From NCBI GenBank assembly GCA_011959405.1, contig BLLX01000002.1, positions 29,768-93,767 on the forward strand: a stretch of 64,000 nucleotides of DNA, given 5' to 3'. Both the position numbers and the translations under genes were made by a program. The notes beneath the pieces were generated by a model. The model was not told the origin of the DNA. It was given only the letters and a program-made list of their open reading frames with translations, and did not search any database. Positions 33,772 through 42,941 of this stretch are shown here, in pieces. Every line of letters begins with the position of its first letter. Position 1 is the stretch's first letter. Source of the DNA: Muribaculaceae bacterium (lineage in GTDB: Bacteria; Bacteroidota; Bacteroidia; Bacteroidales; Muribaculaceae).

Positions 33772-36579
33772 TTAGTTTTCGTCAGCGGTAAGGGGACGAT
33801 CGTTAGGAATCTCCGGTGTGTTATACGTCGGGAAAGCAGCTTTGCTGATCGCCTCACGGATATTGTCTGGCAGCGGACGGACAACCCCGGCCTTTTCCAG
33901 AGCGTACATATCGGCCTTAAACTCGTCATACATCTCCTCTGTCATTACATAATGCTGTATGCCGTAGTCACCCTGCTCGATAGCACATACGGTAAATGAA
34001 CCCCACCGCTCAAAATAGCTCCACAGATTATAATTGGTCAGGCGTGAAGCCTTGCGGATGAAATTAAGGATAAACGGCACTGAATTATTATTCCAGTACA
34101 GAGTTTCCTTTGCCGGCAGATAGTTGTGAGAGGTCCATACGGATTCCGGATACTTTGACCGGAACTGCTCGATCTTATTTATGGAAGGATCGGCGGATTT
34201 ATTGCCATTATGAGCGGAAGCAAGCAGTTCATACTTATCAATACCGTCCTGTTTCTCCACCGACGAGCCATTGACATTGTCGGTCTGGCGAAGAGCTTCA
34301 AAAAGATCAGGCCACAGATCAGGCAGGTAATCTTCTTCAAGACGACCGGTCTGAGGTTCCGAGAAATAAAACATCAAGGCGGCATAAGGGGCCAGAATCA
34401 GCTCGCCATTATTACCCGAATAGGCTTCAATGGCATTGAGCGCGCGTTTCGGATCCTCGGATCGGAGAGAAGGCATGGCCGGCTGGTTAATAGCAAACTG
34501 TTTCAACTCGTTGCACCACCAGTAGGCATTGCCTGCTTTGGCTGCCGTGCCGGCATCCTTACGCAAGGCAAGCACAATACCGTCAGAGTTGGCCGTTTTT
34601 GTTTCTCCGCTTTCAGCATCTGGAGCAGACGGAGTCCTGTCGTAATTGTCCTGAAGGAAAATCTTTGGTGCGCGTGTCTGCCATTTATCTTTAGGGAAAC
34701 GTCCCCAGTAATTGCTGGCGTTCACATTATAACCCATGTGGAGTACATTATAAGCGGAGAACATATTGTTGGTCACCTCCGCCATGCCTGTCCACTTGAA
34801 ATACGGGTTCATCTGATGCTGATGTCCCCACTCATGCGACAGACCCCAGATAGCGTCATCGTCACCCGTCATAAGCACATCGGGATTGCAGACACGATAC
34901 TGGGTGTCGTATTTGAATGTCACACCGCGTCCGCCCTGATACATATAGTAGTCATAATTCACATACGCCAGAGTCTTGTTGCCTGGCACTCTGTCGTATT
35001 TCTCAAGACCGAGCAGACGATGCTCCCAGATGATCAGCTGGTCCAGCACATTGACATAACGGACATACTGATTCTTGGCATACGTCATCAGGGCGTCTAC
35101 CTCCCATACGGAGTGCACACGCGAGCCCACACAGTCAATACACGGATAAACCGCATTCTCAAGCGTAGCCTGATTTTCCGCGTTGGTCTTGGTATTTGAA
35201 ACCACACCGTTCACCGGGGCTGCAACAATATGCACGGACACATCACGGGCTGTGCCGTTCTCAATCCCTTCGGTATTGTAATTTCCTACATAGGCAAGAC
35301 CTGACCATTCACTCGTACGGTTCACCACGTTGATGCCGTTGGACAAGGGAAAACTTTCCTCTCGTGCATATTCGTCTTCAGGCACATTCCAGCCAACGAC
35401 CTTAAGGTCCACCGACGGCAGATGGTCATCAAGTCCGTCCACAACCACTACATAACTGCCGCTTGTCATCATCACACCAGTGGCGCCCTGTGTGCGGTCA
35501 TAGAATTTGCCGGGAGCGTTCCACCGGTCTGACAAGGTCTCCACATTCCACAGAGGTTCGTGTGTGGAGACGCGGCCCTCCGATGAATATGCTCCAGACA
35601 GCATCATTTTAGCCAGCCGCTTCAGGAACGGGCTCTTCATGGCATCCACTTCCTTTGCCGACACACCCGGTTTGAGAGACGACAACACAGCGTCAGAAAA
35701 CAGAGCATAATCCGCACTCATGTCCACGCCTGCCGAAGTCGCGGATTTAAAAAATTCCATTTCGACACAGGACGCATAATTACCCGAGCCAGACTGTATC
35801 TGGAACCGAATGGCATGAATATCCTTCTGTTTGTTTTCCGGGATTTTAAATACGTATGGTCTGGCGGAATATTTAAGATCCACAGTTTCCGGCAAAAGGT
35901 CTGTCCATGTATATTCGGAACTGCCGGCTGACACCGGAGTACCTACAAGCAGTTTAACAACGCCAAAGTTTCCGTTTGTACCGGACTGACGCGGCACATA
36001 GCGTATGGATGAAATTTCCACTCCGTCATTGTCAAAAAAATATGTCAACAACGGCCATTCTTCCTGTTTATCCGGATTAAAGCCACTGTAGCTGCTGTGC
36101 CACATTGAATTATAGTCGCCGTCTATAGTCAGTTCCGGACCAGATCCCGGCTGAGATGACGTGGACACAACCCGAACAGGACGGACTTTCATAGCGTCAA
36201 GCATTTCCTGGGCATCAGAAGCAAAATCGATGCCGGCCTGAGTAACGGTCAGCTCACTGACAACGCTCTGGGCCGAACGTATCGACAGAGTGCATGTGCG
36301 CGATCCGGAATAGGGGTTCGCATCAAGATTAAGTACAAGTTTGCCTTCCTTGATCTCGGGCTTCAGCCATGGAGCGGCACTCACCGCATAGTCATAGCGC
36401 GCATGAGTTTGAATTTCCATTTGAGTGGCAGCCGGATCATCGACAGTAATACTACTGTTGCCGAACGCAACCAACCCGATCTGGGTTGCAGGAAGGTCCA
36501 CCTGAGCCTGCAATGCCCCCGGAGTGACCAATGACGATATAGCCGCCATCAGCGCACCATTGATGATATTAGATTTCAT
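33772..36579 (-). CDS. Secreted M60 (enhancin-type) mucinase with BACON and F5/8 type C domains
   Basis: 935 residues. Signal peptide (about 1-26, ending GALQAQ), a BACON-like beta domain (about 40-118, closing LTVTQAG), then an F5/8 type C-like galactose-binding domain (about 130-280, with ELTIDGDYNSMWHSSYSGF). The M60 catalytic part follows: the zinc motif is HEWGH at residues 582-586 and the downstream Glu is at 601 (GMAEVTNNMF). This matches the M60 pattern HExxH plus a later Glu. Known M60 enzymes of gut Bacteroidetes cleave mucin-type O-glycosylated proteins, and a glycan-binding accessory domain fits that role. First gene of a two-gene operon. A consensus promoter lies about 60 bases upstream. 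Confidence 0.92.
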   Translation of the reverse strand: MKSNIINGALMAAISSLVTPGALQAQVDLPATQIGLVAFGNSSITVDDPAATQMEIQTHARYDYAVSAAPWLKPEIKEGKLVLNLDANPYSGSRTCTLSIRSAQSVVSELTVTQAGIDFASDAQEMLDAMKVRPVRVVSTSSQPGSGPELTIDGDYNSMWHSSYSGFNPDKQEEWPLLTYFFDNDGVEISSIRYVPRQSGTNGNFGVVKLLVGTPVSAGSSEYTWTDLLPETVDLKYSARPYVFKIPENKQKDIHAIRFQIQSGSGNYASCVEMEFFKSATSAGVDMSADYALFSDAVLSSLKPGVSAKEVDAMKSPFLKRLAKMMLSGAYSSEGRVSTHEPLWNVETLSDRWNAPGKFYDRTQGATGVMMTSGSYVVVVDGLDDHLPSVDLKVVGWNVPEDEYAREESFPLSNGINVVNRTSEWSGLAYVGNYNTEGIENGTARDVSVHIVAAPVNGVVSNTKTNAENQATLENAVYPCIDCVGSRVHSVWEVDALMTYAKNQYVRYVNVLDQLIIWEHRLLGLEKYDRVPGNKTLAYVNYDYYMYQGGRGVTFKYDTQYRVCNPDVLMTGDDDAIWGLSHEWGHQHQMNPYFKWTGMAEVTNNMFSAYNVLHMGYNVNASNYWGRFPKDKWQTRAPKIFLQDNYDRTPSAPDAESGETKTANSDGIVLALRKDAGTAAKAGNAYWWCNELKQFAINQPAMPSLRSEDPKRALNAIEAYSGNNGELILAPYAALMFYFSEPQTGRLEEDYLPDLWPDLFEALRQTDNVNGSSVEKQDGIDKYELLASAHNGNKSADPSINKIEQFRSKYPESVWTSHNYLPAKETLYWNNNSVPFILNFIRKASRLTNYNLWSYFERWGSFTVCAIEQGDYGIQHYVMTEEMYDEFKADMYALEKAGVVRPLPDNIREAISKAAFPTYNTPEIPNDRPLTADEN

Positions 36580-36636
36580 TAACGGGATATATTAAAAAAT
36601 TGATAATTACCAGATACAACCGTATGTATATATCTG

Positions 36637-36667
36637 CAAAAGTAATAAAAGATACTTTTATTACAAA
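36637..36667 (-). promoter_or_regulatory. Promoter of the M60 operon
   Basis: On the minus strand TTTG (36667-36664), a 19-base spacer and TACTTTTG (36644-36637), about 58 bases before the M60 ATG. Confidence 0.7.
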
Positions 36668-36723
36668 AAAATATTCCCGTTTTAAAAAATTTCTTAAATA
36701 TCGAAACGAAAGCCTACATATTG

Positions 36724-37413
36724 TCACCGCCCGCGGTCACCGCAATACGATACCCGCGCATAATGGTGCGATGCCGCACATTCATAGACCTCACGGTCTA
36801 CAATAATATGCCTGGTTGCCCTCGATACAATCTCATTCATTTCATGGCTTACAAGAATCACGGTCGCACTCGACGCAAATCCGTCTATTATATCGACAAG
36901 ACTACTGGCAAACTGCTTGTCAACATAACTTAACGGCTCGTCCAACACCAGCAATTCAGGGTTGCTTATAATCGCGCGGCCAAGCAGCGCGCGCTGCAGC
37001 TGACCGCCGGAGAGCGTGCCGATCGTACGTGCGGAGTATGCCGAGAGTCCCATTCTGTCCATCATTTCGTCAACCCTGTCTCGCCGCTCACAAGAAGAAA
37101 GACCGCGCACGCCAAGCAGACCCGATCTCATTACATCTGCAACTGATATGGGGAAACCTATATCAATCTGATTTTTCTGTGGCAGATAACCCACCCTCAA
37201 ACTTTTATTGACATATACCGCACTGCCCGACGTGGGCTTCAATAGTCCGAGAATAATACGTAACAATGTTGTTTTGCCACCGCCATTAGGTCCGGTTATA
37301 GCAAAAAAATCACCGGAACGAATATCAAGCGACACATTATCCAATACCCTGCGGCCACCAAATTCCATGCCGACACGTAACAACCTGATAAGATCACTTT
37401 CCGGCAATTGCAT
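36724..37413 (-). CDS. Metal ABC transporter ATP-binding protein (zinc/manganese, ZnuC-like)
   Basis: 229 residues. Walker A is GPNGGGKTTLLRIILG, the signature is LSGGQLQRALLGRA, Walker B is LLVLDEPLSYVD and the switch His is in VILVSHEMNE. VGYLPQKNQIDIGFPISVADVM is typical of ZnuC/MntB-type ATPases. Its start overlaps the binding-protein gene by 20 bases. No permease gene follows: the next 140 bases are non-coding and lead into the M60 promoter. The membrane subunit must be encoded elsewhere or be missing. Confidence 0.88.
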   Translation of the reverse strand: MQLPESDLIRLLRVGMEFGGRRVLDNVSLDIRSGDFFAITGPNGGGKTTLLRIILGLLKPTSGSAVYVNKSLRVGYLPQKNQIDIGFPISVADVMRSGLLGVRGLSSCERRDRVDEMMDRMGLSAYSARTIGTLSGGQLQRALLGRAIISNPELLVLDEPLSYVDKQFASSLVDIIDGFASSATVILVSHEMNEIVSRATRHIIVDREVYECAASHHYARVSYCGDRGR

Positions 37414-38305
37414 CTGCTACAACCTGTATTTCATCCGCCCATTCATAAGCGAGCGGATTAATGGAAATCAGTTTGATATCACTTCCGAGTCCGTCCGTAA
37501 TCGCCACAGCCTGCGAACGGTCAAAATCTTTCTGAATAAAAAATACAGTGGTTCCGGCTGACCGTGCACGATCAATAAGCGACCGTGTCTCTTCAACTGA
37601 AAGCTCCTTATTCTCCATCCCCAATGCAAGCTGCGTCAATCCATAATCTCGAGCAAAATAGCTCAATGACGGATGCCACACTATAAAAGAACCACCGCAC
37701 ACCGGAGCCAGTTTCTCAGTCAGCATTAAGTCAAGTGAATCCAGTTTATGCGACAGAGTGATGAAATTACGAGTGTAATACGCCGCATTGTCCGCATCGA
37801 CCTCTTTCATGCCACGTAGCATGTTCGCTGCCATTATTTTGGCATTTTTGACAGATGACCACGTGTGTGGATCGTATGCAAGGCACTCTTCGGAGTCTTT
37901 ATGATGGTCATGGTGATGCGTATCCAATATCATACGTATTGAATCCGACACACAATATATTGGCAAATCCGGATTATTGGCCTGTACTTTCTCCATAATT
38001 GCCGACTCGAAGCCCAGATTACCGACCTGAAAATAAGCCACACTTTTTTCCAGATTGGCCAGATGGGAAAACGTCGGCTCATAGTGCTCCGGATTTCCGC
38101 CATTGCCCATCAGCGATCTGACCTCCATCTTATCTCCGACGATCTGTTCCAGCAGCCACCTCTGCGGCTCTATGCTCACAGACACCACCGGGATCTTACG
38201 CGCCGCAGGATCAGCACATCCGACCACAAATACAACGATGGCGACCGCAACCATAAGCCGCGATAGCCATCGTGTAATCATTATTATATGCAGGCGTCGT
38301 GTCAT
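37394..38305 (-). CDS. Zinc ABC transporter substrate-binding lipoprotein (ZnuA-like)
   Basis: 303 residues as drawn; an ATG at 38281 (MITRWLSRLMVAVAIVVFVVGCADP) is an equally good start. The signal ends in the lipobox VVGC. A cluster-A1 metal-binding family follows: EPQRWLLEQIVGDK, NPEHYEPTFSHLANLEKS (first His ligand), YDPHTWSSVKNAKIMAANM (second His), FIVWHPSLSYFARDYGL (third His). A His-rich loop DTHHHDHHKD, typical of zinc rather than manganese carriers, sits before the second ligand. It would hand zinc to the inner-membrane permease. Upstream gene of the ATPase pair, 20-base overlap. Confidence 0.9.
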   Translation of the reverse strand: MTRRLHIIMITRWLSRLMVAVAIVVFVVGCADPAARKIPVVSVSIEPQRWLLEQIVGDKMEVRSLMGNGGNPEHYEPTFSHLANLEKSVAYFQVGNLGFESAIMEKVQANNPDLPIYCVSDSIRMILDTHHHDHHKDSEECLAYDPHTWSSVKNAKIMAANMLRGMKEVDADNAAYYTRNFITLSHKLDSLDLMLTEKLAPVCGGSFIVWHPSLSYFARDYGLTQLALGMENKELSVEETRSLIDRARSAGTTVFFIQKDFDRSQAVAITDGLGSDIKLISINPLAYEWADEIQVVADAIAGK

Positions 38306-38353
38306 ACGCGGTTATAACGTATTTTAACGCTCAATGGTTCTAAATGACACAAA

Positions 38354-40231
38354 TCATTCAAACTCGATAAGGTCTGCTTCAAGGCCCACCACGTCACCGG
38401 GATTGACAAGAACCCGCTTAACTACAGCATCTTCGGATGCCTCGACCTCGTTTTCCATCTTCATGGCCTCATAGACCAGAACGATCTGACCTTTTTTCAC
38501 CTTGTCGCCGGCTTTAACACCAATGCTTATGATCGTGCCGCCCATCGGAGCCTTAATTGTAGGACCGGTAACCGGCTCTACCGGTGTTTTTGCAGCAGCT
38601 ACTTCCGCAGCAACTTTTGCAGCGGCAGCGGCGGCAGCACGTTCAGCTGCATGTGCGGCATCATATTCTTCCTGACGGCGCTTGCGCAGGAATCCAGTAG
38701 CCACAGCAGGCAGCAACTCCAGCAGCAGTTCTTCCTCTCCATTGGATGCAAGCTTTACGTTATCCAACTCAGGCAGCACAGGATTTTCAGGCTTTTTGTA
38801 TTTGGATGTATCGTATGCTGTTTCAACAGGAGATCCTGTAATTTTCTCACGGAAAGAAGGATCAATCGCCACAGGAGTATGGCCGTATTCACCTTTTACC
38901 AGAGAAATGAACTGCAGCGACGGTGTGCTGTAGTCAGGATTGCCTTTCTTGCGGTCAAGAGCAAGGCTGACAGCCTGTGATCCGACAATCTGGCTTGTGG
39001 GTGTTACCAGCGGAATCAGACCGGCATCACGACGCACCTTCGGGATCAGGCGCATGGCATCATCCAGCAGTTCGGAAGCCTGAAGCTGCTTAAGCTGTGC
39101 CACCATGTTGGAGTACATTCCTCCGGGCACCTCAGCCTCTCGCACCAGTTCGTTAGGTTTCGGGAAACCGAAATATTCCTCAATCTTATGACAGATATCC
39201 AGCAGATGTGCTTCATCAAGAGCCTTGGCTGCAGCAATCGCCTGATCGAACAGAGCATCAACCTCTGCAGGCAGACTGTCTGTAAGCGGATCGAAGTGGC
39301 GGGGGAAATGGTCTTTCTGCAAATCAAATGCAGCAAGGTTACGGCGGATATCAACAAGCTGCTCGCGGATCTCACCCACAACCTTCATGTCACATTCCAC
39401 TTCCACACCAAGTTTCTTACAGAAAATATAAATAAGTTCAATGGCCGGTGCTGCCGATCCGCCGCCAAAATACCAAATATTGGTATCCAGAATATCAACT
39501 CCATTGAGAATGGCCATGAGAGAAGATGCCAGACCATAGCCGGGAGTACAATGCGTGTGGAAATCCACCGGCACAGACAGATTCTTCTTCAGGGCAGAGA
39601 TGATAGAAGCCGCACGAAGAGGATTGACCAGACCAGCCATATCCTTCAGTGTGATAATTTTGGCACCTATCGACTCCATCTCCTTGGCTTTGTTCACAAA
39701 ATATTCGTCGGTAAAGATTTTCTCAGGTTTCTTTCCGAACAGTTTTGCAAAAAATCCTTTCGGCTCTTCGGTCTTCGGGTCGACAGTATAGCAAACCGCA
39801 CCGTCGGGTATGCCTCCAAGCTCATTGAATTTCTTTATGGAGAAACGCACATTGTCTATATCATTCAGTGCGTCAAATATGCGCATCACATTCAAGCCAT
39901 TCTTTATAGCTTCTTTATAGAAACCCTCCAGAACAGAATCGGGATACGGCACATAGCCGAACAGATTACGTCCTCTGGACAATGCTGTGAGCAGCGATTT
40001 GCCGTTCATGACCTTGCTGACGGCGCGCAGACGATTCCACGGAGATTCGTCAAGATATCGCATCACCGAGTCAGGCACGGCACCGCCCCACACTTCAATT
40101 GCATAAAAACCTGCTTTTTCATAATACGGGAGCAGACGGTCAATATCAGCCTGCGACATGCGGGTAGCGAACAGCGACTGCTGGCCGTCACGCATTGTCA
40201 AGTCGCGTATTTTTAATTTTCGTGAGTCCAT
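38354..40231 (-). CDS. Biotin-dependent carboxylase/decarboxylase subunit (pyruvate carboxylase B, oxaloacetate decarboxylase alpha or transcarboxylase 5S type)
   Basis: 625 residues from the ATG at 40231 (MDSRKLKIRDLTMRDGQQSL); the track start lies upstream near the promoter. The N-terminal DRE-TIM-type carboxyltransferase barrel has LTMRDGQQSLFATRM, KDMAGLVNPL and DFHTHCTPGYG (metal ligands). A PYC/OADA domain follows, then an Ala-rich linker (about 525-550) and a C-terminal biotinyl domain with YEAMKMENEV, where the Lys carries biotin. In Bacteroidales such proteins act in the oxaloacetate, pyruvate and methylmalonyl-CoA node, which fits mutAB in this window. Which carboxyl donor and acceptor it uses cannot be told from sequence. 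TAACTTTG box about 51 bases upstream. Confidence 0.93.
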   Translation of the reverse strand: MDSRKLKIRDLTMRDGQQSLFATRMSQADIDRLLPYYEKAGFYAIEVWGGAVPDSVMRYLDESPWNRLRAVSKVMNGKSLLTALSRGRNLFGYVPYPDSVLEGFYKEAIKNGLNVMRIFDALNDIDNVRFSIKKFNELGGIPDGAVCYTVDPKTEEPKGFFAKLFGKKPEKIFTDEYFVNKAKEMESIGAKIITLKDMAGLVNPLRAASIISALKKNLSVPVDFHTHCTPGYGLASSLMAILNGVDILDTNIWYFGGGSAAPAIELIYIFCKKLGVEVECDMKVVGEIREQLVDIRRNLAAFDLQKDHFPRHFDPLTDSLPAEVDALFDQAIAAAKALDEAHLLDICHKIEEYFGFPKPNELVREAEVPGGMYSNMVAQLKQLQASELLDDAMRLIPKVRRDAGLIPLVTPTSQIVGSQAVSLALDRKKGNPDYSTPSLQFISLVKGEYGHTPVAIDPSFREKITGSPVETAYDTSKYKKPENPVLPELDNVKLASNGEEELLLELLPAVATGFLRKRRQEEYDAAHAAERAAAAAAAKVAAEVAAAKTPVEPVTGPTIKAPMGGTIISIGVKAGDKVKKGQIVLVYEAMKMENEVEASEDAVVKRVLVNPGDVVGLEADLIEFE

Positions 40232-40281
40232 AATAATGGCTATGAATAATTTAGAAATTGTTACCTGAATAAATATCGGTG

Positions 40282-40289
40282 CAAAGTTA
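40282..40289 (-). promoter_or_regulatory. -7 box of the carboxylase subunit gene
   Basis: TAACTTTG on the minus strand, about 51 bases before the chosen ATG at 40231. It lies inside the track's upstream extension and supports the shorter start. No -33 box at 19-21 bases. Confidence 0.5.
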
Positions 40290-40385
40290 CTAAACATTCC
40301 CCAAATACGGAATTTTTCAACGATTTTTACGACAAAAAGGGGCCTGACACCGCCATAGGGCCACCTATATCTAACAATTTACAGA

Positions 40386-41108
40386 TTAATCCACATCAAC
40401 CGATTCACCCGGCGAACGCAGGCAGTGTCCGCTTGTGACAGACGCGTCCATACCGCCGACAAACCCGCAGACCTCCTTATATTGCCCGTCGAAGTGCATC
40501 GGAAAGAAATATTTCACCTTCACCTCTTTTAAGAATTCTTTGGCTCCGACCGCATAATCAGCTCCCAGTCTCGGATCCACAGCCAACATGGCGATGTCCA
40601 CATACCGCACTTCCGACGATATACGACGCAATTCTTTATAATACGCATCGGCAGCTTGCCGCACTTCTTCATCTGTGGATTCTTCTTTCCAATGCCACAG
40701 ATTCAAATCGCCGCCATGAAACACGCTTTTGCCATCAGCAAGCTCTACAAGAAAACTGACCCCGGCATCCGTAGATCCGTATGCTTTGATTCGTCTTATT
40801 CCATAAATATTTTCAACGACATCACCAGCACTCAGTCCGGCAGTACGAAGAGTAGACGGCACATACCTCTGGGCTACATCATCAGACAGCACATAAGTAC
40901 GCTCATGATTCTGCGCGATTTCAAATATTCCCGGATTAAAATGATCGCGATGATGATGTGAAACGAAAAACACCACCGGCAACGACGGATTCCCGTGCAA
41001 AATACGCTGAAGCGCATGAGACGGATCCCGATAATAATCAAATACCAATATTGTATCAGGTGCCGACAGCACAAAACCGCTATGGTCCAGATATGTCACT
41101 TTAATCAT
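40386..41108 (-). CDS. Metallo-beta-lactamase-fold hydrolase (UlaG/YycJ-like)
   Basis: 240 residues from the ATG at 41108 (MIKVTYLDHSGFVL); the track start is 7 codons upstream. The metal-binding motif is VSHHHRDHF (HxHxDH), followed by SVFHGGDLNLW (second His/Asp ligand region) and KYFFPMHFDGQYKE (last His). Proteins of this build include L-ascorbate-6-phosphate lactonases and many phosphodiester or lactone hydrolases. The substrate is unknown. It lies 70 bases downstream of the transporter gene on the same strand and may be co-transcribed with it. Confidence 0.85.
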   Translation of the reverse strand: MIKVTYLDHSGFVLSAPDTILVFDYYRDPSHALQRILHGNPSLPVVFFVSHHHRDHFNPGIFEIAQNHERTYVLSDDVAQRYVPSTLRTAGLSAGDVVENIYGIRRIKAYGSTDAGVSFLVELADGKSVFHGGDLNLWHWKEESTDEEVRQAADAYYKELRRISSEVRYVDIAMLAVDPRLGADYAVGAKEFLKEVKVKYFFPMHFDGQYKEVCGFVGGMDASVTSGHCLRSPGESVDVD

Positions 41109-41178
41109 ATACACAATGGCGGCGGGCATAAAGACAAAACGCCGTCACTATGATAAACACCATAAGGGCAAACCGTGT

Positions 41179-42840
41179 TCACACAAACACAAGAACCAAC
41201 ACCTGCGCCAGCACCACACGGGCAAACATCGTGAGAGGATATACCGTAGCATAACATACGGCAGGATTGTCGCCCGGAATATTCTCATTGGCATAGGTCA
41301 AAGCCATGGGATTGGCCATAGCGCCACAGACCATCCCACATGCAGATCCGAAATCCAGCCGCCACAGTCTCATAGACAATATAGTCATAATGACCGATGG
41401 AACCAGCGTGATTATAAATCCCATACCGATCCATATAAGGCCGTCGGCTTCCATGATAGTATCCACAAAATCCGCGCCGGCACTTAATCCAAGACATGCC
41501 AGAAACAGCGACAAGCCTATCCCCCTAAGCATCAGATTTGCCGAACGGGTAGTATAAGTGACCAGATGAAACCTCGGGCCGAAACGCCCGATCAGTATTC
41601 CCACAATAATCGGACCGCCGGCCAGCCCCAGCTTGATGGGCGCACCGATACCCGGCAGCACTACAGGCACCGATCCTACTATCAATCCCAATACAATGCC
41701 TATGAAGATAGCCGCAAGATTAGGATCCTTGAGGTCAACTGCGGTATTACCGAGAAGTTTTTCCACATTCTCCACGGCCACGGTCTCGCCCACCACCGTA
41801 AGCCGGTCGCCAAGCTGAAGCACCAGCCCCGGAGTTGCAAGCAAACGCACACCGGCACGGCTCACACGGCTGATGTTTATACCGTAACTGTTGCGCAGAC
41901 GGAGTGCTCCGAGCTTTTTGCCATTGATTTCCGGCCGACTGACTATTATATGCTTGGAGATAAGACGCGAGTCGATAGCATCCCAGTCTATATCATCTTT
42001 ATTCCAGTCTTTATTATCCTGATGACCAAACAATGCGGTAAGCACAGGAGTGTCACGGTCTGTCGACACCACCAGCAGCCGGTCGCCCTGATTCAGCACG
42101 GTTTCCGAAGTCGGAATGCTCACATCGCCGGCACGCCACAGACGCGAAATCACGAATTTATGCGGAGTCAGAGACGCCACCTGCTTTATGCTCATACCGT
42201 AAATGCCGGGGTTTTCCACCTCAAAAGCAGCGATAAACGTATGATTGGAATCAGTATGGTCTGCCATATCTATATCCGACTGACGGACAACAAGTTTCCG
42301 CACCAATGCAAAAGCGATTATCACTCCCACCACTCCAAGCGGATAAGTGACCGCACAGCTCAAAGCTGCCCCTGCCGATGGAAGGCCTAACTGCTGCAGT
42401 GTCTGCTGTGCCGCGCCAAGAGCCGGCGTATTGGTGGTTGCGCCACTGAGGATGCCCACCATATCACTCATGGGAATGTTCCATATCAGCGACATCCCCA
42501 CAGCTGTCAGCGTTCCAAGAATCACCAGCCCCATGCCGAGCATGTTGAGCTTCACCCCTCCGCTACGAAAAGAGCCGAAAAAACCGGGACCGACTTTCAG
42601 TCCAAGCTCATAAACAAACAGAACCAAGCCGAAACTCTGGGCATAGTCAAGCATTCCCGGAGCTATCGAAAACCCAAGATGACCGGCAAGAATTCCGGCA
42701 AAAAACACACACGTGACACCAAGACTGACTCCCATCAGCCTGATTTTTCCGAAACCGAGACCGGCGGCTATGATAATCGAAATCACCACAACGGCCTGAA
42801 GGCCGGAATGATCCACAAATACGCTGTCAAGCCATTCCAT
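41179..42840 (-). CDS. Putative anion/amino acid antiporter of the AspT/YidE type
   Basis: 553 residues from the ATG at 42840 (MEWLDSVFVDHSGLQ), 6 codons inside the track ORF. Five or six N-terminal helices (about 10-185), two soluble RCK_C/TrkA-C-like domains (about 190-370, for example FVISRLWRAGDVSIPTSETVLNQGDRLLVVS and RLTVVGETVAVENVEKLLG), then about six helices to the C-terminus. The repeat GxxSGATTNTPAL in the first half and CGAMANPMAL in the second are the AspT family hallmarks. AspT exchanges aspartate for alanine; YidE-like members have unknown substrates. The -7 box lies almost on top of the start codon (see findings). Confidence 0.88.
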   Translation of the reverse strand: MEWLDSVFVDHSGLQAVVVISIIIAAGLGFGKIRLMGVSLGVTCVFFAGILAGHLGFSIAPGMLDYAQSFGLVLFVYELGLKVGPGFFGSFRSGGVKLNMLGMGLVILGTLTAVGMSLIWNIPMSDMVGILSGATTNTPALGAAQQTLQQLGLPSAGAALSCAVTYPLGVVGVIIAFALVRKLVVRQSDIDMADHTDSNHTFIAAFEVENPGIYGMSIKQVASLTPHKFVISRLWRAGDVSIPTSETVLNQGDRLLVVSTDRDTPVLTALFGHQDNKDWNKDDIDWDAIDSRLISKHIIVSRPEINGKKLGALRLRNSYGINISRVSRAGVRLLATPGLVLQLGDRLTVVGETVAVENVEKLLGNTAVDLKDPNLAAIFIGIVLGLIVGSVPVVLPGIGAPIKLGLAGGPIIVGILIGRFGPRFHLVTYTTRSANLMLRGIGLSLFLACLGLSAGADFVDTIMEADGLIWIGMGFIITLVPSVIMTILSMRLWRLDFGSACGMVCGAMANPMALTYANENIPGDNPAVCYATVYPLTMFARVVLAQVLVLVFV

Positions 42841-42845
42841 GAGTA

Positions 42846-42853
42846 CAAAGTTA
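42846..42853 (-). promoter_or_regulatory. -7 box of the AspT/YidE-type transporter gene
   Basis: TAACTTTG on the minus strand, ending 5 bases before the ATG at 42840, which would give an almost leaderless transcript. Confidence 0.5.
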
Positions 42854-42886
42854 CACATTTTTAATATATTTCACATTTATTTTATC

Positions 42887-42894
42887 TAACTTTG
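42887..42894 (+). promoter_or_regulatory. -7 box of the M6 metalloprotease gene
   Basis: TAACTTTG, about 47 bases before the protease ATG. It is back to back with the transporter -7 box on the other strand, 33 bases away. No clear TTTG at -33. Confidence 0.55.
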
Positions 42895-42941
42895 CGATCA
42901 GGCCCGCTTTTTATTCACAATGTTCATATTATCCCAACATT

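Noticed and set aside
34210-35199. 329-residue plus-strand ORF opposite the M60 gene
   Set aside because: Antisense shadow; the minus-strand frame has the HEWGH motif and full domain order.
39188-40216. 342-residue plus-strand ORF opposite the carboxylase subunit
   Set aside because: Antisense shadow of a conserved enzyme with a biotin motif.
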